From positions 1 through 64,000 of the forward strand of contig JABJJW010000010.1 in the NCBI GenBank assembly GCA_018660685.1: a stretch of DNA of 64,000 bases, given 5' to 3'. The notes beneath the pieces are model-generated. The model was not told where the DNA came from, did no database searches, and saw only the letters and a program-made list of their open reading frames with translations. Shown here piece after piece: positions 43,167 to 53,320 of the stretch (its first letter is position 1; each line of letters begins with the position of its first letter). The stretch comes from Flavobacteriales bacterium. Its GTDB lineage: Bacteria > Bacteroidota > Bacteroidia > Flavobacteriales_G > Salibacteraceae. A program made the position numbers and the translations under genes.

Positions 43167-44795
43167 TTATCCTAAAAATGGGTATCTATAGTCAGTAGGC
43201 GGAACAAATGTTTCCTTAATCGTTCTTGGGCTAACCCATCGAATTAAATTCCACATTGATCCAGCTTTATCATTGGTTCCAGATCCTCTTGCACCTCCAA
43301 ATGGCTGTTGATTCACCACAGCGCCAGTTGGTTTGTCGTTGATGTAGAAGTTTCCAGCACAATCTTCTAACGCTTTGCAGGCGAGGTCTATAGCGTAGCG
43401 ATCACCTGAGAAAATACTACCAGTCAGTGCGTATGGAGAACTCTGATTCAATATTGACATGGTTTCTTCAAACGCCCTATCCTCATAAACGTAGATGGTC
43501 ATGACAGGGCCGAAGATCTCTTCGCACATGGTTTTGAACTTAGGATCTTTCGCTAAAATGACCGTTGGCTCAATGAAGTAGCCTTTACTTCCATCGTAGT
43601 TTCCGCCTGCTATGATTTCAGCATCGGCACTTTCTTTGGCGTAGTCAATAAATCCCGAGATCTTGTCAAAGGCTCTCTTGTCAATCACGGCGTTGATGAA
43701 GTTGCTCGGGTCTTCTGGAGATCCCATTTTAAAGGACGCCAAATCTTCGACGATTCCTTCCTTGACTTCATTCCACATACTTGACGGAATGTAAGCCCTA
43801 GACGCGGCAGAACATTTTTGACCTTGGAATTCGAATGCTCCTCTGGAAATCGCCGTTCGCACTTCTTGGGGTTCAGCACTGGAATGTACCATAATGAAGT
43901 CTTTACCTCCAGTCTCACCTACAATTCTAGGGTAGGAGTGATACTTGTCAATATTCGTTCCTATCTCTTTCCACAAAGTTTGGAAAACACCGGTGGATCC
44001 AGTGAAGTGAAGACCCGCAAATTCGTTATGTTTGAATACGATGCCTCCAGCGACGGGCCCTTCAACAGAGATCAAATTGATCACACCATCTGGAAGACCA
44101 GCAGCCTTGAACAAGTCCATTATAACTTGTGCAGAATACATCTGAGTCTCAGAAGGTTTCCAAACGACTGTATTTCCCATCATAGCAGCAGATGCTGGGA
44201 GATTAGCCGCAATGGAAGTAAAGTTGAATGGAGAGATTGCAAAAACAAATCCTTCTAGAGGTCGATATTCCATTCGATTCCAAATACCAGGCTGAGAGTC
44301 AGGTTGGTTGCTGTACATCTCTTGCATCAAGTATGCATTGAACCTAAAGAAGTCAATTAGTTCGCATGCCGCATCGATTTCAGCCTGCATCACATTCTTG
44401 GACTGCGCCAACATAGTTGCAGCGTTCATTCGATCTCTGAATGGACCAGCCAATAGCTCTGCGGCCTTTAGAAAAATGCTTGCTCGGTGTTCCCAAGGAA
44501 GCGATGACCATGCAGCTTTAGCATCGAGAGCGGCGTCAATAGCCGCTGTAACGTGAGAAGCATCCCCATAATTGAAATGCCCAAGAACTTTGGCATGATC
44601 ATGAGGTGGATTTATCGGCATTTTATTACTCGTTCTAACCTTCTCAGCTCCAATGTACATAGGCATGTCAATTGGCTCTTGATTTAGCATCTCGTGATAC
44701 GTGGAAAGAAGTGATTCTAATTCTTCTGATCCAGGTGCGTAACCCAATACAGGCTCATTGTCTGGATAAGGTATTTGATAAAGTCCTTTAGGCAT
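43167..44795 (-). CDS. pruA: L-glutamate gamma-semialdehyde dehydrogenase
   Basis: Oxidises glutamate semialdehyde (from proline) to glutamate with NAD. The 542-residue aldehyde dehydrogenase has VGETGGKDF with the general-base Glu, FEFQGQKCSAASRAY with the catalytic Cys, and the family-specific ending DYRYPFLG. Length and layout match stand-alone P5C dehydrogenases. The proline dehydrogenase gene is not in the window. A small four-helix-bundle gene ends 26 bases upstream. Confidence 0.94.
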   Translation of the reverse strand: MPKGLYQIPYPDNEPVLGYAPGSEELESLLSTYHEMLNQEPIDMPMYIGAEKVRTSNKMPINPPHDHAKVLGHFNYGDASHVTAAIDAALDAKAAWSSLPWEHRASIFLKAAELLAGPFRDRMNAATMLAQSKNVMQAEIDAACELIDFFRFNAYLMQEMYSNQPDSQPGIWNRMEYRPLEGFVFAISPFNFTSIAANLPASAAMMGNTVVWKPSETQMYSAQVIMDLFKAAGLPDGVINLISVEGPVAGGIVFKHNEFAGLHFTGSTGVFQTLWKEIGTNIDKYHSYPRIVGETGGKDFIMVHSSAEPQEVRTAISRGAFEFQGQKCSAASRAYIPSSMWNEVKEGIVEDLASFKMGSPEDPSNFINAVIDKRAFDKISGFIDYAKESADAEIIAGGNYDGSKGYFIEPTVILAKDPKFKTMCEEIFGPVMTIYVYEDRAFEETMSILNQSSPYALTGSIFSGDRYAIDLACKALEDCAGNFYINDKPTGAVVNQQPFGGARGSGTNDKAGSMWNLIRWVSPRTIKETFVPPTDYRYPFLG

Positions 44796-44821
44796 CTTTT
44801 CTCTATTTGCAGTTAGTTGAT

Positions 44822-45244
44822 TTAATCTCTTTCGAACCGGAATATCTGAATCTCTAGTTCTTTAAACTTATGTCCCTTTATGTTTGACTGTTTGATGTAC
44901 TTCATCAAACCTCCAATACGATTATAGAGTTTTTGAATCTGAAGGATGTAAGATTTATCTTCTTCTTGAATGTATGGCCGGTCATAGAATCTAATGCACT
45001 GCGACTTCAATTCTGCACATGATCCTTTTGAAATAGACAGGAATTGAACAAACTCTCTGTTTCCTTCTCGACCAAACCCTTCGGCAATATTGTCCATAAC
45101 AGAACCAGAAGTCTTGGTGAGTGCATTGGCAAGTTCAAAATCATGATTTCCATAAGCGATCAATGAGAGGGAATAACTAGCCTTCGCTATTTCTCTGGCT
45201 TCTTGCCATATCTCCAAATCCTCAAATCTATTTATCGTCGCCAT
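44822..45244 (-). CDS. Four-helix-bundle protein (IVS23S family)
   Basis: A 140-residue helical protein of the family first noticed in 23S rRNA intervening sequences (PF05635): FEDLEIWQEAREIAK opens it, followed by NIAEGFGREGNREFVQFLSISKGSCAELKSQC. Such genes are short, widely scattered and often differ between close strains, and their function is unknown. It lies between the hydroxybutyryl-CoA dehydrogenase and pruA genes on the same strand, with imperfect short repeats just before its start. Confidence 0.9.
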   Translation of the reverse strand: MATINRFEDLEIWQEAREIAKASYSLSLIAYGNHDFELANALTKTSGSVMDNIAEGFGREGNREFVQFLSISKGSCAELKSQCIRFYDRPYIQEEDKSYILQIQKLYNRIGGLMKYIKQSNIKGHKFKELEIQIFRFERD

Positions 45245-45261
45245 TCTCAGCTTCTAATGTG

Positions 45262-45309
45262 AACATCCCAATAACCAAACAATCAAACATCCGAACAATC
45301 AATAACGCC
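45262..45309. repeat. Imperfect 24-base tandem repeat before the four-helix gene
   Basis: Two adjacent units each start AACATCC and continue AAYAAYCAA, about 16 of the first 17 positions agreeing allowing transitions. The region is A/C-rich on the plus strand (T/G-rich on the coding strand) and unlike its surroundings. Confidence 0.5.
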
Positions 45310-45313
45310 AATT

Positions 45314-46204
45314 TTACTTCCTAAAGTTATCTGCTACAACTAATTCTTTGGTTCCATGCCTCCAGGAGTAAAAACCTTCGCCTGATTTTATTCCGAGTTT
45401 TCCTGCAGTCACCATATTAACCAAGAGTGGGCAAGGGGCATATTTTCCGTTTCCAAAGCCGTCATACAATACGTTCATAATACTCAAACAAACATCAAGT
45501 CCAATGAAATCAGCAAGTTGAAGTGGCCCCATTGGGTGAGCCATTCCAAGTTTCATAACGGTGTCGATCTCTTCCACGCCAGCCACACCTTCATGCAACG
45601 TAATGATTGCTTCGTTGATCATGGGCATTAAGATTCGGTTTGCTACAAACCCAGGGTAGTCATTTACCTCGACTGGAACCTTGCTGAGTGCACTGCTTGC
45701 GTCCATGATGGTCTTCGTGACCTCATCAGATGTAGCATAACCTCTTATGATTTCTACCAGCTTCATTACAGGCACCGGGTTCATAAAATGCATTCCAATA
45801 ACCTTGTCAGGCCGCCCTGTTACTGCCGCTATTTTGGTGATCGAAATAGAAGAGGTGTTTGTGGCCAGAATGCATCCTTCTGGTGCTTTGGAGTCTAAGT
45901 CCTGAAAGATCTTAAGTTTTAGATCTACATTTTCAGTTGCAGCTTCAACGACCAATTCACGATCACTCACTCCTTCCCCAAGATCAGTATATGTCTTGAT
46001 TCGAGAGAGCGTGTTTGTTTTGTCTTCCTCGGTAATTCGTTCTTTACTGACTTGTCTGTCAAGGTTTTTGGTGATCGTAGCGATGCCACGATCAAGAGAG
46101 TCTTGAGAAATGTCAATGAGGTTTACTTCATTTCCAAATTGAGCAAATACATGAGCAATTCCATTACCCATTGTTCCTGCACCGATCACCGCAATTTTGT
46201 TCAT
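45314..46204 (-). CDS. 3-hydroxybutyryl-CoA dehydrogenase
   Basis: A 296-residue NAD-binding dehydrogenase acting on 3-hydroxyacyl-CoA. The start MNKIAVIGAGTMGNGIAHVFAQFG begins at the Rossmann loop; an ATG 20 codons upstream would add residues without family support. NTSSISITKIA, GMHFMNPVPVMKLVEII and DYPGFVANRILMPMINEAI (catalytic His and Asn) are the family motifs. It could serve butyrate, leucine or beta-oxidation pathways. Confidence 0.94.
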   Translation of the reverse strand: MNKIAVIGAGTMGNGIAHVFAQFGNEVNLIDISQDSLDRGIATITKNLDRQVSKERITEEDKTNTLSRIKTYTDLGEGVSDRELVVEAATENVDLKLKIFQDLDSKAPEGCILATNTSSISITKIAAVTGRPDKVIGMHFMNPVPVMKLVEIIRGYATSDEVTKTIMDASSALSKVPVEVNDYPGFVANRILMPMINEAIITLHEGVAGVEEIDTVMKLGMAHPMGPLQLADFIGLDVCLSIMNVLYDGFGNGKYAPCPLLVNMVTAGKLGIKSGEGFYSWRHGTKELVVADNFRK

Positions 46205-46229
46205 TCTATTTCCTTTTGCTTTGAGCGCG

Positions 46230-46237
46230 CAAAAGTA
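46230..46237 (-). promoter_or_regulatory. -7 box for the hydroxybutyryl-CoA dehydrogenase gene
   Basis: TACTTTTG on the minus strand matches TANNTTTG, followed by GCGCGC, 26 bases before the chosen start. Its position supports the ATG at 46204 over the one at 46264. Confidence 0.55.
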
Positions 46238-46297
46238 GAAAGTAAAACAGCCTAACCAAGCCATTTTGGACCTTGGTGATCGAGAAAATATAAAAGT

Positions 46298-47170
46298 CTA
46301 GAAATGGATGATTTTCAACTCAACCCTTCTGTTGGCCTGTTGATCCTCTGGTGTCATTTCAGGAAAAACTTTAGGATCAGAACTCCCAAGACCTTTGAAC
46401 GACATTCGATCTTCATTAATGCCATTTTCAATCAAGAACTCATAGACAAACTGCGCTCGGTTTCTACTCAGAACTGGTTCCCCTGTGTCGTTGTCCATTC
46501 CATCAAGTTCAACATAATTGCAACATATATGACCATGGATTTCTATCTCTAGAGTTGGATACTCCATCATGGTCTCAACTAAGCTCAAAAGAATGGGCAT
46601 CGATTCAGGAAGAGGATAGTGCCTTCCGCCATAAAATGAAAGACCTTCTAGAACAATGTTCTCTTTCGAGGTCGTATCGATCTCTATTGCCTCAGGAGCG
46701 CGGGTTGACTTTACGGGTGAGGAAACAACTTCTCTTTGTTTTGGAGCAGGGGAGATTGGAACTGCACTTTGTTTAGGGGTAGCAGATGAGCCATAAACGA
46801 TATCGACTCTTCTATCCTTTGGCTTTCCATCAGAACTATTGGTACCACGGGGCGGGAGTTCACCTTTAGCTTCAATATTTCCTACGGTGATTCTTTTCGA
46901 GTGATTCTTTCTGAGGTATTTGGCTATGTGATAAGCTCGATCGAAGGAAAGTAGCAGATTGTAAGATTTGCTGCCTAGGTAATCGGCGTATCCTATCAAT
47001 TGAATGTTCTCATGGCGCTCGAGAGTCCTTGCAAACGCATCCAGCTGAGTATGATTATCCAGGGTGCGCTTGTCTAAATCAAAATAAACGGAAAGGGTGT
47101 CTTGTGCGTTGGTTGCATCAGGCATGAGCAAGACACAGAAACAAACCCCTATGAATGCACGCATCATCAT
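46298..47170 (-). CDS. Protein with two OmpA-like domains
   Basis: A 290-residue exported protein (signal peptide about 1-22) carrying two OmpA C-terminal-like peptidoglycan-binding domains. The first covers about 24-125 (LSVYFDLDKRTL, IQLIGYADYLG, AKGELPPRGTN, KDRRVDIVY) and the second about 172-290 (LEIEIHGHICC, SRNRAQFVYEFLI, FKGLGSSDPKV, QQANRRVEL). No beta-barrel is attached. It probably sits in the periplasm and touches the cell wall. The linker (about 130-170) is Pro/Lys-rich. Confidence 0.87.
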   Translation of the reverse strand: MMMRAFIGVCFCVLLMPDATNAQDTLSVYFDLDKRTLDNHTQLDAFARTLERHENIQLIGYADYLGSKSYNLLLSFDRAYHIAKYLRKNHSKRITVGNIEAKGELPPRGTNSSDGKPKDRRVDIVYGSSATPKQSAVPISPAPKQREVVSSPVKSTRAPEAIEIDTTSKENIVLEGLSFYGGRHYPLPESMPILLSLVETMMEYPTLEIEIHGHICCNYVELDGMDNDTGEPVLSRNRAQFVYEFLIENGINEDRMSFKGLGSSDPKVFPEMTPEDQQANRRVELKIIHF

Positions 47171-47246
47171 CTAACAAATTACGAAAATCGAGAGGGACCA
47201 TTTTTTGTCCTCCTCAACTCGTTTTCTTTGCTCGGTTGTTCATAAA

Positions 47247-47810
47247 GTGGAATTGAACCTAATCATAGAGTTGTTATCCGTAGGGTTTAACTTGGTTTTT
47301 ATCATCCTTCTGATAAAAGAGAACATCTGGTGTTGGCCATTTGGTATCGTCGGTTCGCTATTAAGTGTCTACCTCTTCATCCTGGTTCAGCTCAATGCCG
47401 AATCACTCCTGTATGTCTTCTACGTGATAATGGGCGCTTATGGTTGGTGGAACTGGAGTAAACCGATAGGAGAGGAGTTATTAATCAGCAAATGGAATAT
47501 TACACCCCACCTTACCCTTGTTATTGGTGGAGTAATACTTGGGCTGGCTCTGGGGTGGATTTTTGACAATTATACGGAGGCCGTCTATCCGTTCGTGGAT
47601 TCACAAACTACTGTCTTCGGAATAGCAGCCACTTTTCTCGAAGCGAGGAAAAAACTTTATGCTTGGATTTACTGGATTGTTCTTAATGGCGTTTCAATCA
47701 TTCTATACGCAAGTAGAGACTTATTCATCTACAGTGGGCTTATGGTGGTTTTCTTTGCACTGAGTGTTTACGGTTTTAGAAGTTGGTCTGTGAAGTTTAG
47801 CAAACAATGA
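47247..47810 (+). CDS. pnuC: Nicotinamide riboside transporter PnuC
   Basis: Inner-membrane facilitator for nicotinamide riboside uptake. LIKENIWCWPFGIVGSLLS and YVFYVIMGAYGWWNWSK are the family motifs, and about seven helices are seen. The start is uncertain: GTG at 47247 gives 187 residues and fits the family N-terminus (VELNLIIELLSV); a TTG at 47205 would add 14 residues. The stop overlaps the next ATG as ATGA, coupling it to sua5. Confidence 0.9.
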   Translation: MELNLIIELLSVGFNLVFIILLIKENIWCWPFGIVGSLLSVYLFILVQLNAESLLYVFYVIMGAYGWWNWSKPIGEELLISKWNITPHLTLVIGGVILGLALGWIFDNYTEAVYPFVDSQTTVFGIAATFLEARKKLYAWIYWIVLNGVSIILYASRDLFIYSGLMVVFFALSVYGFRSWSVKFSKQ

Positions 47811-48760
47811 AAACAGAAGTTTCCCAAGATATTGATAAGGCTCGTGTACTTCTGGAAGGCGGACAGTTGGTTGCAATCCCAACGGAGACCGTTTATGGCT
47901 TAGGAGCGAATGCACTCAATGAGGACGCGACTAGGCAGATTTTCAAAGTAAAGAATCGGCCATTTTATGACCCGTTGATTATCCATACATCGAGGGTTGA
48001 AAGGCTGCATGAATGGGATCTAACCATTCCCAGTTCATTGGAGCAATTGGCGAAATCCCATTGGCCAGGCCCACTCACAATTCTAATTCCGAGAAGCCAT
48101 CTAATACCTCCAATAATAACGGCGGGATTGGATCGTGTTGCTGTTCGCATTCCTCGTCACCCCATCACAAATACACTTTTAGAGTCATTAAAATTTCCTG
48201 TTGCCGCGCCGAGCGCTAATCCATTCGGCTCTGTGAGTCCAAGTAGGGCAGAACACGTTCAGAAGTATTTCGATGGAGTTGTGGAATTAATACTCGATGG
48301 CGGCCCAGCTCAGGTTGGAATTGAATCTACCATCGTTGGAGAGGAGAACGGACGAATCATCGTCTATCGGCTTGGAGGTGTCCCTCTGGAAGAAATTGAA
48401 GCATTAGTCGGAAAGGTTGAGGTGCGCACATCTTCTTCTGAACCTTCTGCTCCAGGTATGCTTTCGCAACATTATTCTCCGGGCAAATCGATTATCTCTA
48501 TTGAAAGTCAAGAAAATTTGGATCAACTCAGCGATGAATCTACGGGCGTAATCGTTCATTCTCTAACTGACCCTCTATCATATTCCAAGCTGGTTCGGAT
48601 TGAAACAGATGAGAAGATGGAGAATACTGCTCAGTCATTCTATCACGCTCTCCATCAGATGGCAGAAAATGCTGCAACCAAATCAATCTTGATTGAACGA
48701 ATCGAGGATTTTGGATTGGGAAGGGCAATCAACGACCGACTAAAGAGGGCAGGGGCTTAA
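47807..48760 (+). CDS. L-threonylcarbamoyladenylate synthase (Sua5 type)
   Basis: Makes threonylcarbamoyl-AMP for the t6A modification of tRNA. The YrdC domain (1-195) has [36 protein letters not shown] and [15 protein letters not shown]. The Sua5 C-terminal domain (about 230-317) follows the [12 protein letters not shown] linker. At 317 residues it is the long Sua5 form, not the short TsaC. It is coupled to pnuC. Confidence 0.94.
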   Translation: MKTEVSQDIDKARVLLEGGQLVAIPTETVYGLGANALNEDATRQIFKVKNRPFYDPLIIHTSRVERLHEWDLTIPSSLEQLAKSHWPGPLTILIPRSHLIPPIITAGLDRVAVRIPRHPITNTLLESLKFPVAAPSANPFGSVSPSRAEHVQKYFDGVVELILDGGPAQVGIESTIVGEENGRIIVYRLGGVPLEEIEALVGKVEVRTSSSEPSAPGMLSQHYSPGKSIISIESQENLDQLSDESTGVIVHSLTDPLSYSKLVRIETDEKMENTAQSFYHALHQMAENAATKSILIERIEDFGLGRAINDRLKRAGA

Positions 48761-48791
48761 GTTCAATTGGTTTTCTTCATTCTGTTTTAAT

Positions 48792-48799
48792 CACCTTCG
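48792..48799 (+). promoter_or_regulatory. Weak -7-like box for the MFS gene
   Basis: CACCTTCG differs by one base from TANNTTCG and lies 10 bases before the ATG. It resembles the TTCG-type boxes found at five other starts in the window. Confidence 0.3.
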
Positions 48800-48809
48800 C
48801 AGCCGCCAA

Positions 48810-50039
48810 ATGAAAAACAAGAAAGCCGCCGTCGGCTTCATTTTTATCACGCTCATCCTCGATGTTACGGGTATTGGGATTATCATTCCGGTTATGCCTA
48901 GTCTGATCATGGAGCTAACTGGTGAAGGACTTAGTGCTGCTTCTGAGTATGGAGGCTGGCTCATCTTCGCTTATGCATTTTTTCAATTCCTATTTGCACC
49001 AATTGTCGGTGCCTTAAGCGATCGGTACGGCAGGAGGCCGGTTCTCTTAATATCCTTATTCGGTTTTGGGGTAGACTATCTGTTTTTGGCAATGGCACCA
49101 ACCATTGGGTGGCTTTTCATTGGAAGGGTAATTTCTGGGATTATGGGAGCGAGCTTTACGACCGGCGCTGCATATATTGCTGATGTCAGTCCTCCAGAAA
49201 AACGAGCCCAAAATTTCGGTTTAATCGGCGCCGCATTTGGATTGGGATTCATCATTGGCCCTGTGATCGGCGGTTTGCTAGGTGAGTTTGGTCCGCGAGT
49301 TCCGTTCTACGCTGCAGCCGCACTCACCTTGTTAAATTGGATTTATGGCTTCTTGGTATTGCCTGAATCCTTGCCATTGGAAAACCGAAGAAAATTTGAA
49401 TGGAACAGAGCCAATCCCGTTGGCAACCTTCTCAATCTCAAGAAGTATCCAATAATTACCGGATTAATCTTCGCCTTAATCTTCGTTTATGTAGCTGCTC
49501 ATGCCGTCCAAAGTACTTGGTCCTATTTCACCATGTATCAGTTTGATTGGAGTGAGTCAGATGTAGGTTATTCTCTAGGGTTCGTGGGTATTCTGAGCGC
49601 ATTAGTTCAAGGAGTGCTCATACGTTGGACGATCCCAAAACTTGGTCAAGTAATGAGCGTTTATGTTGGGTTGATCCTATACATGATCGGTTTAGTTCTG
49701 TTCTCAATCGCTAGTGAGGGATGGATGATGTATCCTTATATGATCGTCTACTGTTTAGGAGGGATTGCCGGCCCAGCCATACAAGGAATAATGAGTAACC
49801 AAGTTCCAGCCACCGAACAAGGCGAATTGCAAGGAGCTATGACGAGTATGATGAGCGCCACTTCGATCGTTGGTCCTCCTTTGATGACATATCTGTTTGC
49901 CTATGGAACTCGTGATGACGCGCTATTCCATCTTCCTGGAGCACCGATGCTGCTTGGATCCCTTCTCGTCCTGCTCGGTCTAATCTTCTCTTGGAAGACA
50001 TTAAGTGGCTACGCTCGTAAGTCAAAAGAACCTAGTTGA
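48810..50039 (+). CDS. Tet-type MFS transporter
   Basis: A 409-residue drug:H+ antiporter of the TCR/Tet branch with 12 predicted helices. The opening [19 protein letters not shown], motif [15 protein letters not shown], motif [23 protein letters not shown] and the motif C region [13 protein letters not shown] match the family. Many chromosomal Bacteroidota copies are not resistance genes, so no drug is assigned. It overlaps the convergent TIGR02757 gene by eight bases. Confidence 0.9.
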   Translation: MKNKKAAVGFIFITLILDVTGIGIIIPVMPSLIMELTGEGLSAASEYGGWLIFAYAFFQFLFAPIVGALSDRYGRRPVLLISLFGFGVDYLFLAMAPTIGWLFIGRVISGIMGASFTTGAAYIADVSPPEKRAQNFGLIGAAFGLGFIIGPVIGGLLGEFGPRVPFYAAAALTLLNWIYGFLVLPESLPLENRRKFEWNRANPVGNLLNLKKYPIITGLIFALIFVYVAAHAVQSTWSYFTMYQFDWSESDVGYSLGFVGILSALVQGVLIRWTIPKLGQVMSVYVGLILYMIGLVLFSIASEGWMMYPYMIVYCLGGIAGPAIQGIMSNQVPATEQGELQGAMTSMMSATSIVGPPLMTYLFAYGTRDDALFHLPGAPMLLGSLLVLLGLIFSWKTLSGYARKSKEPS

Positions 50040-50787
50040 CGATTCCTTCAACGCCTAATCCAAACAAGGCTAAATCATACTTAACAGGGTCTTTCGGGTC
50101 AAATGACCTGAGCTTAGAAGTAAGCTCTTCTACGGCTCGCCAGTCATCCTGCTTGCGTTCGAGTAATCCAAGAAATCTTGCAACTCTCGCTGTGTGAACA
50201 TCAAGGGGTAGCATCAATTCTGAAGGCTTAATTGAATCCCATATTTCAAAATCGACTCCTTCAGAAGAAGGCCGGACCATCCATCTTAAATACATGTTTA
50301 GCCTCTTGGAAGCAGAACCAGTTTTTGGGTTGCTGACATGTTTTTTGGTTCTTATTTCTGGATGATCTGCGAAGAACCATTGATGGAAAGACGTAATCCT
50401 GTTCGCCATGGTTTCTCCCTGGCTAAATAGCGGTTCTAAGCCAGACTCATTCACATATGCCTGTTGTAGTTTTTCGAGAAAGAACATAGCATCTTCTCCA
50501 TTGAATGTGCGGTGTACAAAGCTTTGGAATCGGAGACGATCTTTAGGCTCGTGATTCATTATAAAGTCACACGGAGCATCGTCCATCAATTCAATAAGTT
50601 GGGAGGCGTTTTTAATGATCGAAACTCTTTTACCCCAAGCAATTGTAGCGGTAAGAAAACCAGCTATTTCAATGTCCTCTTTTCTCTGGAAGCGATGAGG
50701 AATTAGAACCGGGTCATTCGGAACAAAGTCCTTTGTGGCGAATTGGACATACGCATCATCTAATATGCCCTTGATATCCAATCCCAT
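50032..50787 (-). CDS. TIGR02757 family protein
   Basis: A 251-residue soluble protein of the TIGR02757 family, mostly in Bacteroidota and spirochaetes. It has [30 protein letters not shown] near the start and [38 protein letters not shown] at the end, the latter resembling the helix-hairpin-helix of DNA glycosylases (DPVKYD). No enzyme activity is established. The LolD-like gene ends four bases upstream. Confidence 0.85.
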   Translation of the reverse strand: MGLDIKGILDDAYVQFATKDFVPNDPVLIPHRFQRKEDIEIAGFLTATIAWGKRVSIIKNASQLIELMDDAPCDFIMNHEPKDRLRFQSFVHRTFNGEDAMFFLEKLQQAYVNESGLEPLFSQGETMANRITSFHQWFFADHPEIRTKKHVSNPKTGSASKRLNMYLRWMVRPSSEGVDFEIWDSIKPSELMLPLDVHTARVARFLGLLERKQDDWRAVEELTSKLRSFDPKDPVKYDLALFGLGVEGIVN

Positions 50788-50791
50788 TTAC

Positions 50792-51451
50792 TCAGGATTG
50801 AATCCTTCCGTCAGCGATCGTCAACTTTCGATCTGCAAGTTCAGCCAACTCTTCATTGTGAGTTACAATTACGAATGTCTGACCTAGTTCGTCTCTGAGA
50901 TCGAAAAAGAGCTTATGCAGCTCTGAAGCATTTTTAGTGTCCAGATTTCCAGAAGGCTCATCGGCAAATACGACCTTGGGTTCATTAATGAGTGAGCGGG
51001 CAACCGCGACTCTCTGTTGTTCACCACCACTTAATTGATTTGGCTTGTGGTTCGCTCTGTTCTCGACGTTCAAGAATTGCAGCAGTTTTTTTGCTTTAGC
51101 CTCTGCTTCTTTACGAGTCAACCCTTTAATGAATGCGGGTAGGCACACATTTTCGATTGCCGTAAACTCTGGTAGCAGCTGATGAAACTGAAATACGAAA
51201 CCAATCGACCTATTCCTGAAGTCCGAGACGTCTTTGTCTTTTAGATTAAAGACATTCGTGCCGTTGATGACAACTTCTCCAGCATCTGGCTGGTCCAAGG
51301 TTCCAAGTATCTGAAGAAGAGTGGTTTTACCGGCACCAGAAGCACCAACGATGCTTACAATTTCGCTGGCAGAAATTTCCAAATCAATCCCTTTCAACAC
51401 CTCAAGTGTGCCATACTTCTTCGTCACCCCAGAAGCTTCTATCAGTGCCAT
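50792..51451 (-). CDS. ABC transporter ATPase, LolD-like
   Basis: A 219-residue ABC ATPase of the MacB/LolD group. Walker [11 protein letters not shown]-loop [18 protein letters not shown], signature [15 protein letters not shown] and Walker [13 protein letters not shown] with the usual H-loop THNEEL are intact. The [12 protein letters not shown] wording and the absence of extra domains suggest LolD for lipoprotein release; the permease partner is not adjacent. A TANNTTCG box lies five bases before the start. Confidence 0.9.
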   Translation of the reverse strand: MALIEASGVTKKYGTLEVLKGIDLEISASEIVSIVGASGAGKTTLLQILGTLDQPDAGEVVINGTNVFNLKDKDVSDFRNRSIGFVFQFHQLLPEFTAIENVCLPAFIKGLTRKEAEAKAKKLLQFLNVENRANHKPNQLSGGEQQRVAVARSLINEPKVVFADEPSGNLDTKNASELHKLFFDLRDELGQTFVIVTHNEELAELADRKLTIADGRIQS

Positions 51452-51455
51452 GCGG

Positions 51456-51463
51456 CGAATGTA
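51456..51463 (-). promoter_or_regulatory. TTCG-type -7 box for the LolD-like gene
   Basis: TACATTCG on the minus strand, followed by CCGC, lies five bases before the start codon and fits TANNTTCG. Confidence 0.4.
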
Positions 51464-51495
51464 CGATTTCAGCTTGCCCTCTAAAATCAGCCCAT

Positions 51496-51503
51496 TACAT
51501 TTG
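51496..51503 (+). promoter_or_regulatory. -7 box for the GT-C-like gene
   Basis: TACATTTG matches TANNTTTG 11 bases before the ATG. It lies 32 bases from the divergent TTCG-type box. Confidence 0.5.
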
Positions 51504-51514
51504 AATCGTCCATC

Positions 51515-53269
51515 ATGAAAAGAGCGCCTGTCTTTCTTCTGTTATCACACCTGATAATCGCCATTTGGGGTTTTGTTAGATACGATGTAGCTGAAACAGA
51601 TGTCATACAAGGTGATGGTTATGGATACTACTCATACTTACCCGGGTGGTTTGAGCATGGCGACTTTTACTTTGAGTTTTTTGAGGAACTTGAAGATACC
51701 GAAAAGCCTCGGTATTGGCTTTATCCACATGGAAAAGGTCGCGCGATTCCAAAGATGACCATGGCCATGGCATTGTACTGGATGCCATTTTATCTCGGGG
51801 CAAAAATTCTGGCGCCCGTTCTTGGTTATCCCGCTGATGGTTGGAGTCAACCCTTTCAAGTTGCCGTTTGGTTAGCCGGAATAATCGCTTTGATTATTGG
51901 GTTGTGGAGCCTTTGGGGAGTGCTTTATAGGAGGTTTTCAGGTTTTGTCTCAACGTTGACAATACTCCTCATTTTACTAGGCACCAACCTTCTACATTAT
52001 TCATTGAAGGAGAGCTCCATGTCTCACGTTTATTCATTTGCCATGATCGCTGTTTTTATTGCGATTTGGGACAAATGGAGGGGCAAAAACAACTTCTCTT
52101 CACTCATCTGGATGGCAATCGTGTTGGCGATTATAACAATGATTCGACCTACCAACATTATTGTTGGAATCCTTCCATTGAGCACCTTGATGAGCAGTCT
52201 TCCTCACCGTCGGCAATTGCTTCAGCCAAAGTCCTTGATTCTTCCGCTAATTTCAATATTGATCTTCCTTCCCCAAATTATTCTTTGGTATCAAGTCACC
52301 GGAGACTTGCTCTACTATTCGTATCCAGGTGAACAGTTTTTCTGGACGGATCCGAACATTTTGAACGGGCTCTTTAGCTATAGGAATGGATGGCTGCTTT
52401 ACACTCCAATTATGGCCCTTGCCATTGTTGGAGTTCCCATGTTGAGGAAGATTGACAAAGATTTGACGTGGTCGATCACAGCCATATTCCTTATCCACCT
52501 TTATATCGTATTCTCCTGGTGGTGTTGGTACTATGGTGACAGTCTTTCCATAAGACCAATGATCGATATTTACCCCTTTCTCAGCATTCCGCTTGCTGCA
52601 TTCATTGCATGGATGATTAGGAAGAGAACTTGGCTTATTTCACTTGTTCTGCTTTTTCTCGGAGGATGCCTTTTTTACAATGGAGTACTCCATATTCAGT
52701 ATTTAGATCAAAAGCTATCAGGGAGCGCAATGACTAAAACCGCATTTCATGAAATGCTGTTTCATGTCAAACATGATGGAAACCTTGGTATGTTGGGCGC
52801 TTATCGATACCCAGATACGGAAAGGTTACGCCTCGGAAAGAACGAGCGGATTGAGATGGATACTGCACTACTTCGAAATATCGATCAGCTGCAAATTGAA
52901 GACAGCTTAAGTTTTGTGTCAGAAAACAATCGCTACAGTCAAGAACTGATAACTGGTTATGATGCTTTCGAAACAGAGAAAGGTGAATACTTATTGATAC
53001 GATTAAACCTTAAGTCAGACGATCAGTTGTCATCGGCCTATATAGTTACAAGCTTCGATCAGGGGGAACATAATTATGGATATGACAATGTTTCCTTGGG
53101 GATATTTCAAAATACCAACCGAAGCCACGAGTATGTGATTAGAAAGCCGCGGAGCCTGCCGTTGGGCGGAGAACTCAGCATCTATGTATGGCAAAAAGGG
53201 GAGGGCGAGTTGGAGCTAACCCAAATCACTTTAGACCTTGTCAAAATCAATTATTCAGAACCACTTTAA
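51515..53269 (+). CDS. GT-C-like polytopic membrane protein
   Basis: A 584-residue membrane protein with about 11 hydrophobic helices up to residue ~400 and a soluble C-terminal domain. The first loop [17 protein letters not shown] holds an acidic pair (Asp-Gly-Tyr) as in GT-C glycosyltransferases that use lipid-linked sugars. [11 protein letters not shown]-like and [22 protein letters not shown] segments recall the same group in Bacteroidota. The last ~170 residues resemble a beta-sandwich. Donor and acceptor are unknown; the call rests on topology. Confidence 0.72.
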   Translation: MKRAPVFLLLSHLIIAIWGFVRYDVAETDVIQGDGYGYYSYLPGWFEHGDFYFEFFEELEDTEKPRYWLYPHGKGRAIPKMTMAMALYWMPFYLGAKILAPVLGYPADGWSQPFQVAVWLAGIIALIIGLWSLWGVLYRRFSGFVSTLTILLILLGTNLLHYSLKESSMSHVYSFAMIAVFIAIWDKWRGKNNFSSLIWMAIVLAIITMIRPTNIIVGILPLSTLMSSLPHRRQLLQPKSLILPLISILIFLPQIILWYQVTGDLLYYSYPGEQFFWTDPNILNGLFSYRNGWLLYTPIMALAIVGVPMLRKIDKDLTWSITAIFLIHLYIVFSWWCWYYGDSLSIRPMIDIYPFLSIPLAAFIAWMIRKRTWLISLVLLFLGGCLFYNGVLHIQYLDQKLSGSAMTKTAFHEMLFHVKHDGNLGMLGAYRYPDTERLRLGKNERIEMDTALLRNIDQLQIEDSLSFVSENNRYSQELITGYDAFETEKGEYLLIRLNLKSDDQLSSAYIVTSFDQGEHNYGYDNVSLGIFQNTNRSHEYVIRKPRSLPLGGELSIYVWQKGEGELELTQITLDLVKINYSEPL

Positions 53270-53307
53270 TTATCGATCAATTTTCGAGTGGGTTGGCGTC
53301 TTCATCC

Positions 53308-53315
53308 TACTTTCG
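53308..53315 (+). promoter_or_regulatory. TTCG-type -7 box for pyrD
   Basis: TACTTTCG, followed by CCGCG, fits TANNTTCG and ends five bases before the pyrD ATG at 53321, implying an almost leaderless transcript. Confidence 0.4.
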
Positions 53316-53320
53316 CCGCG

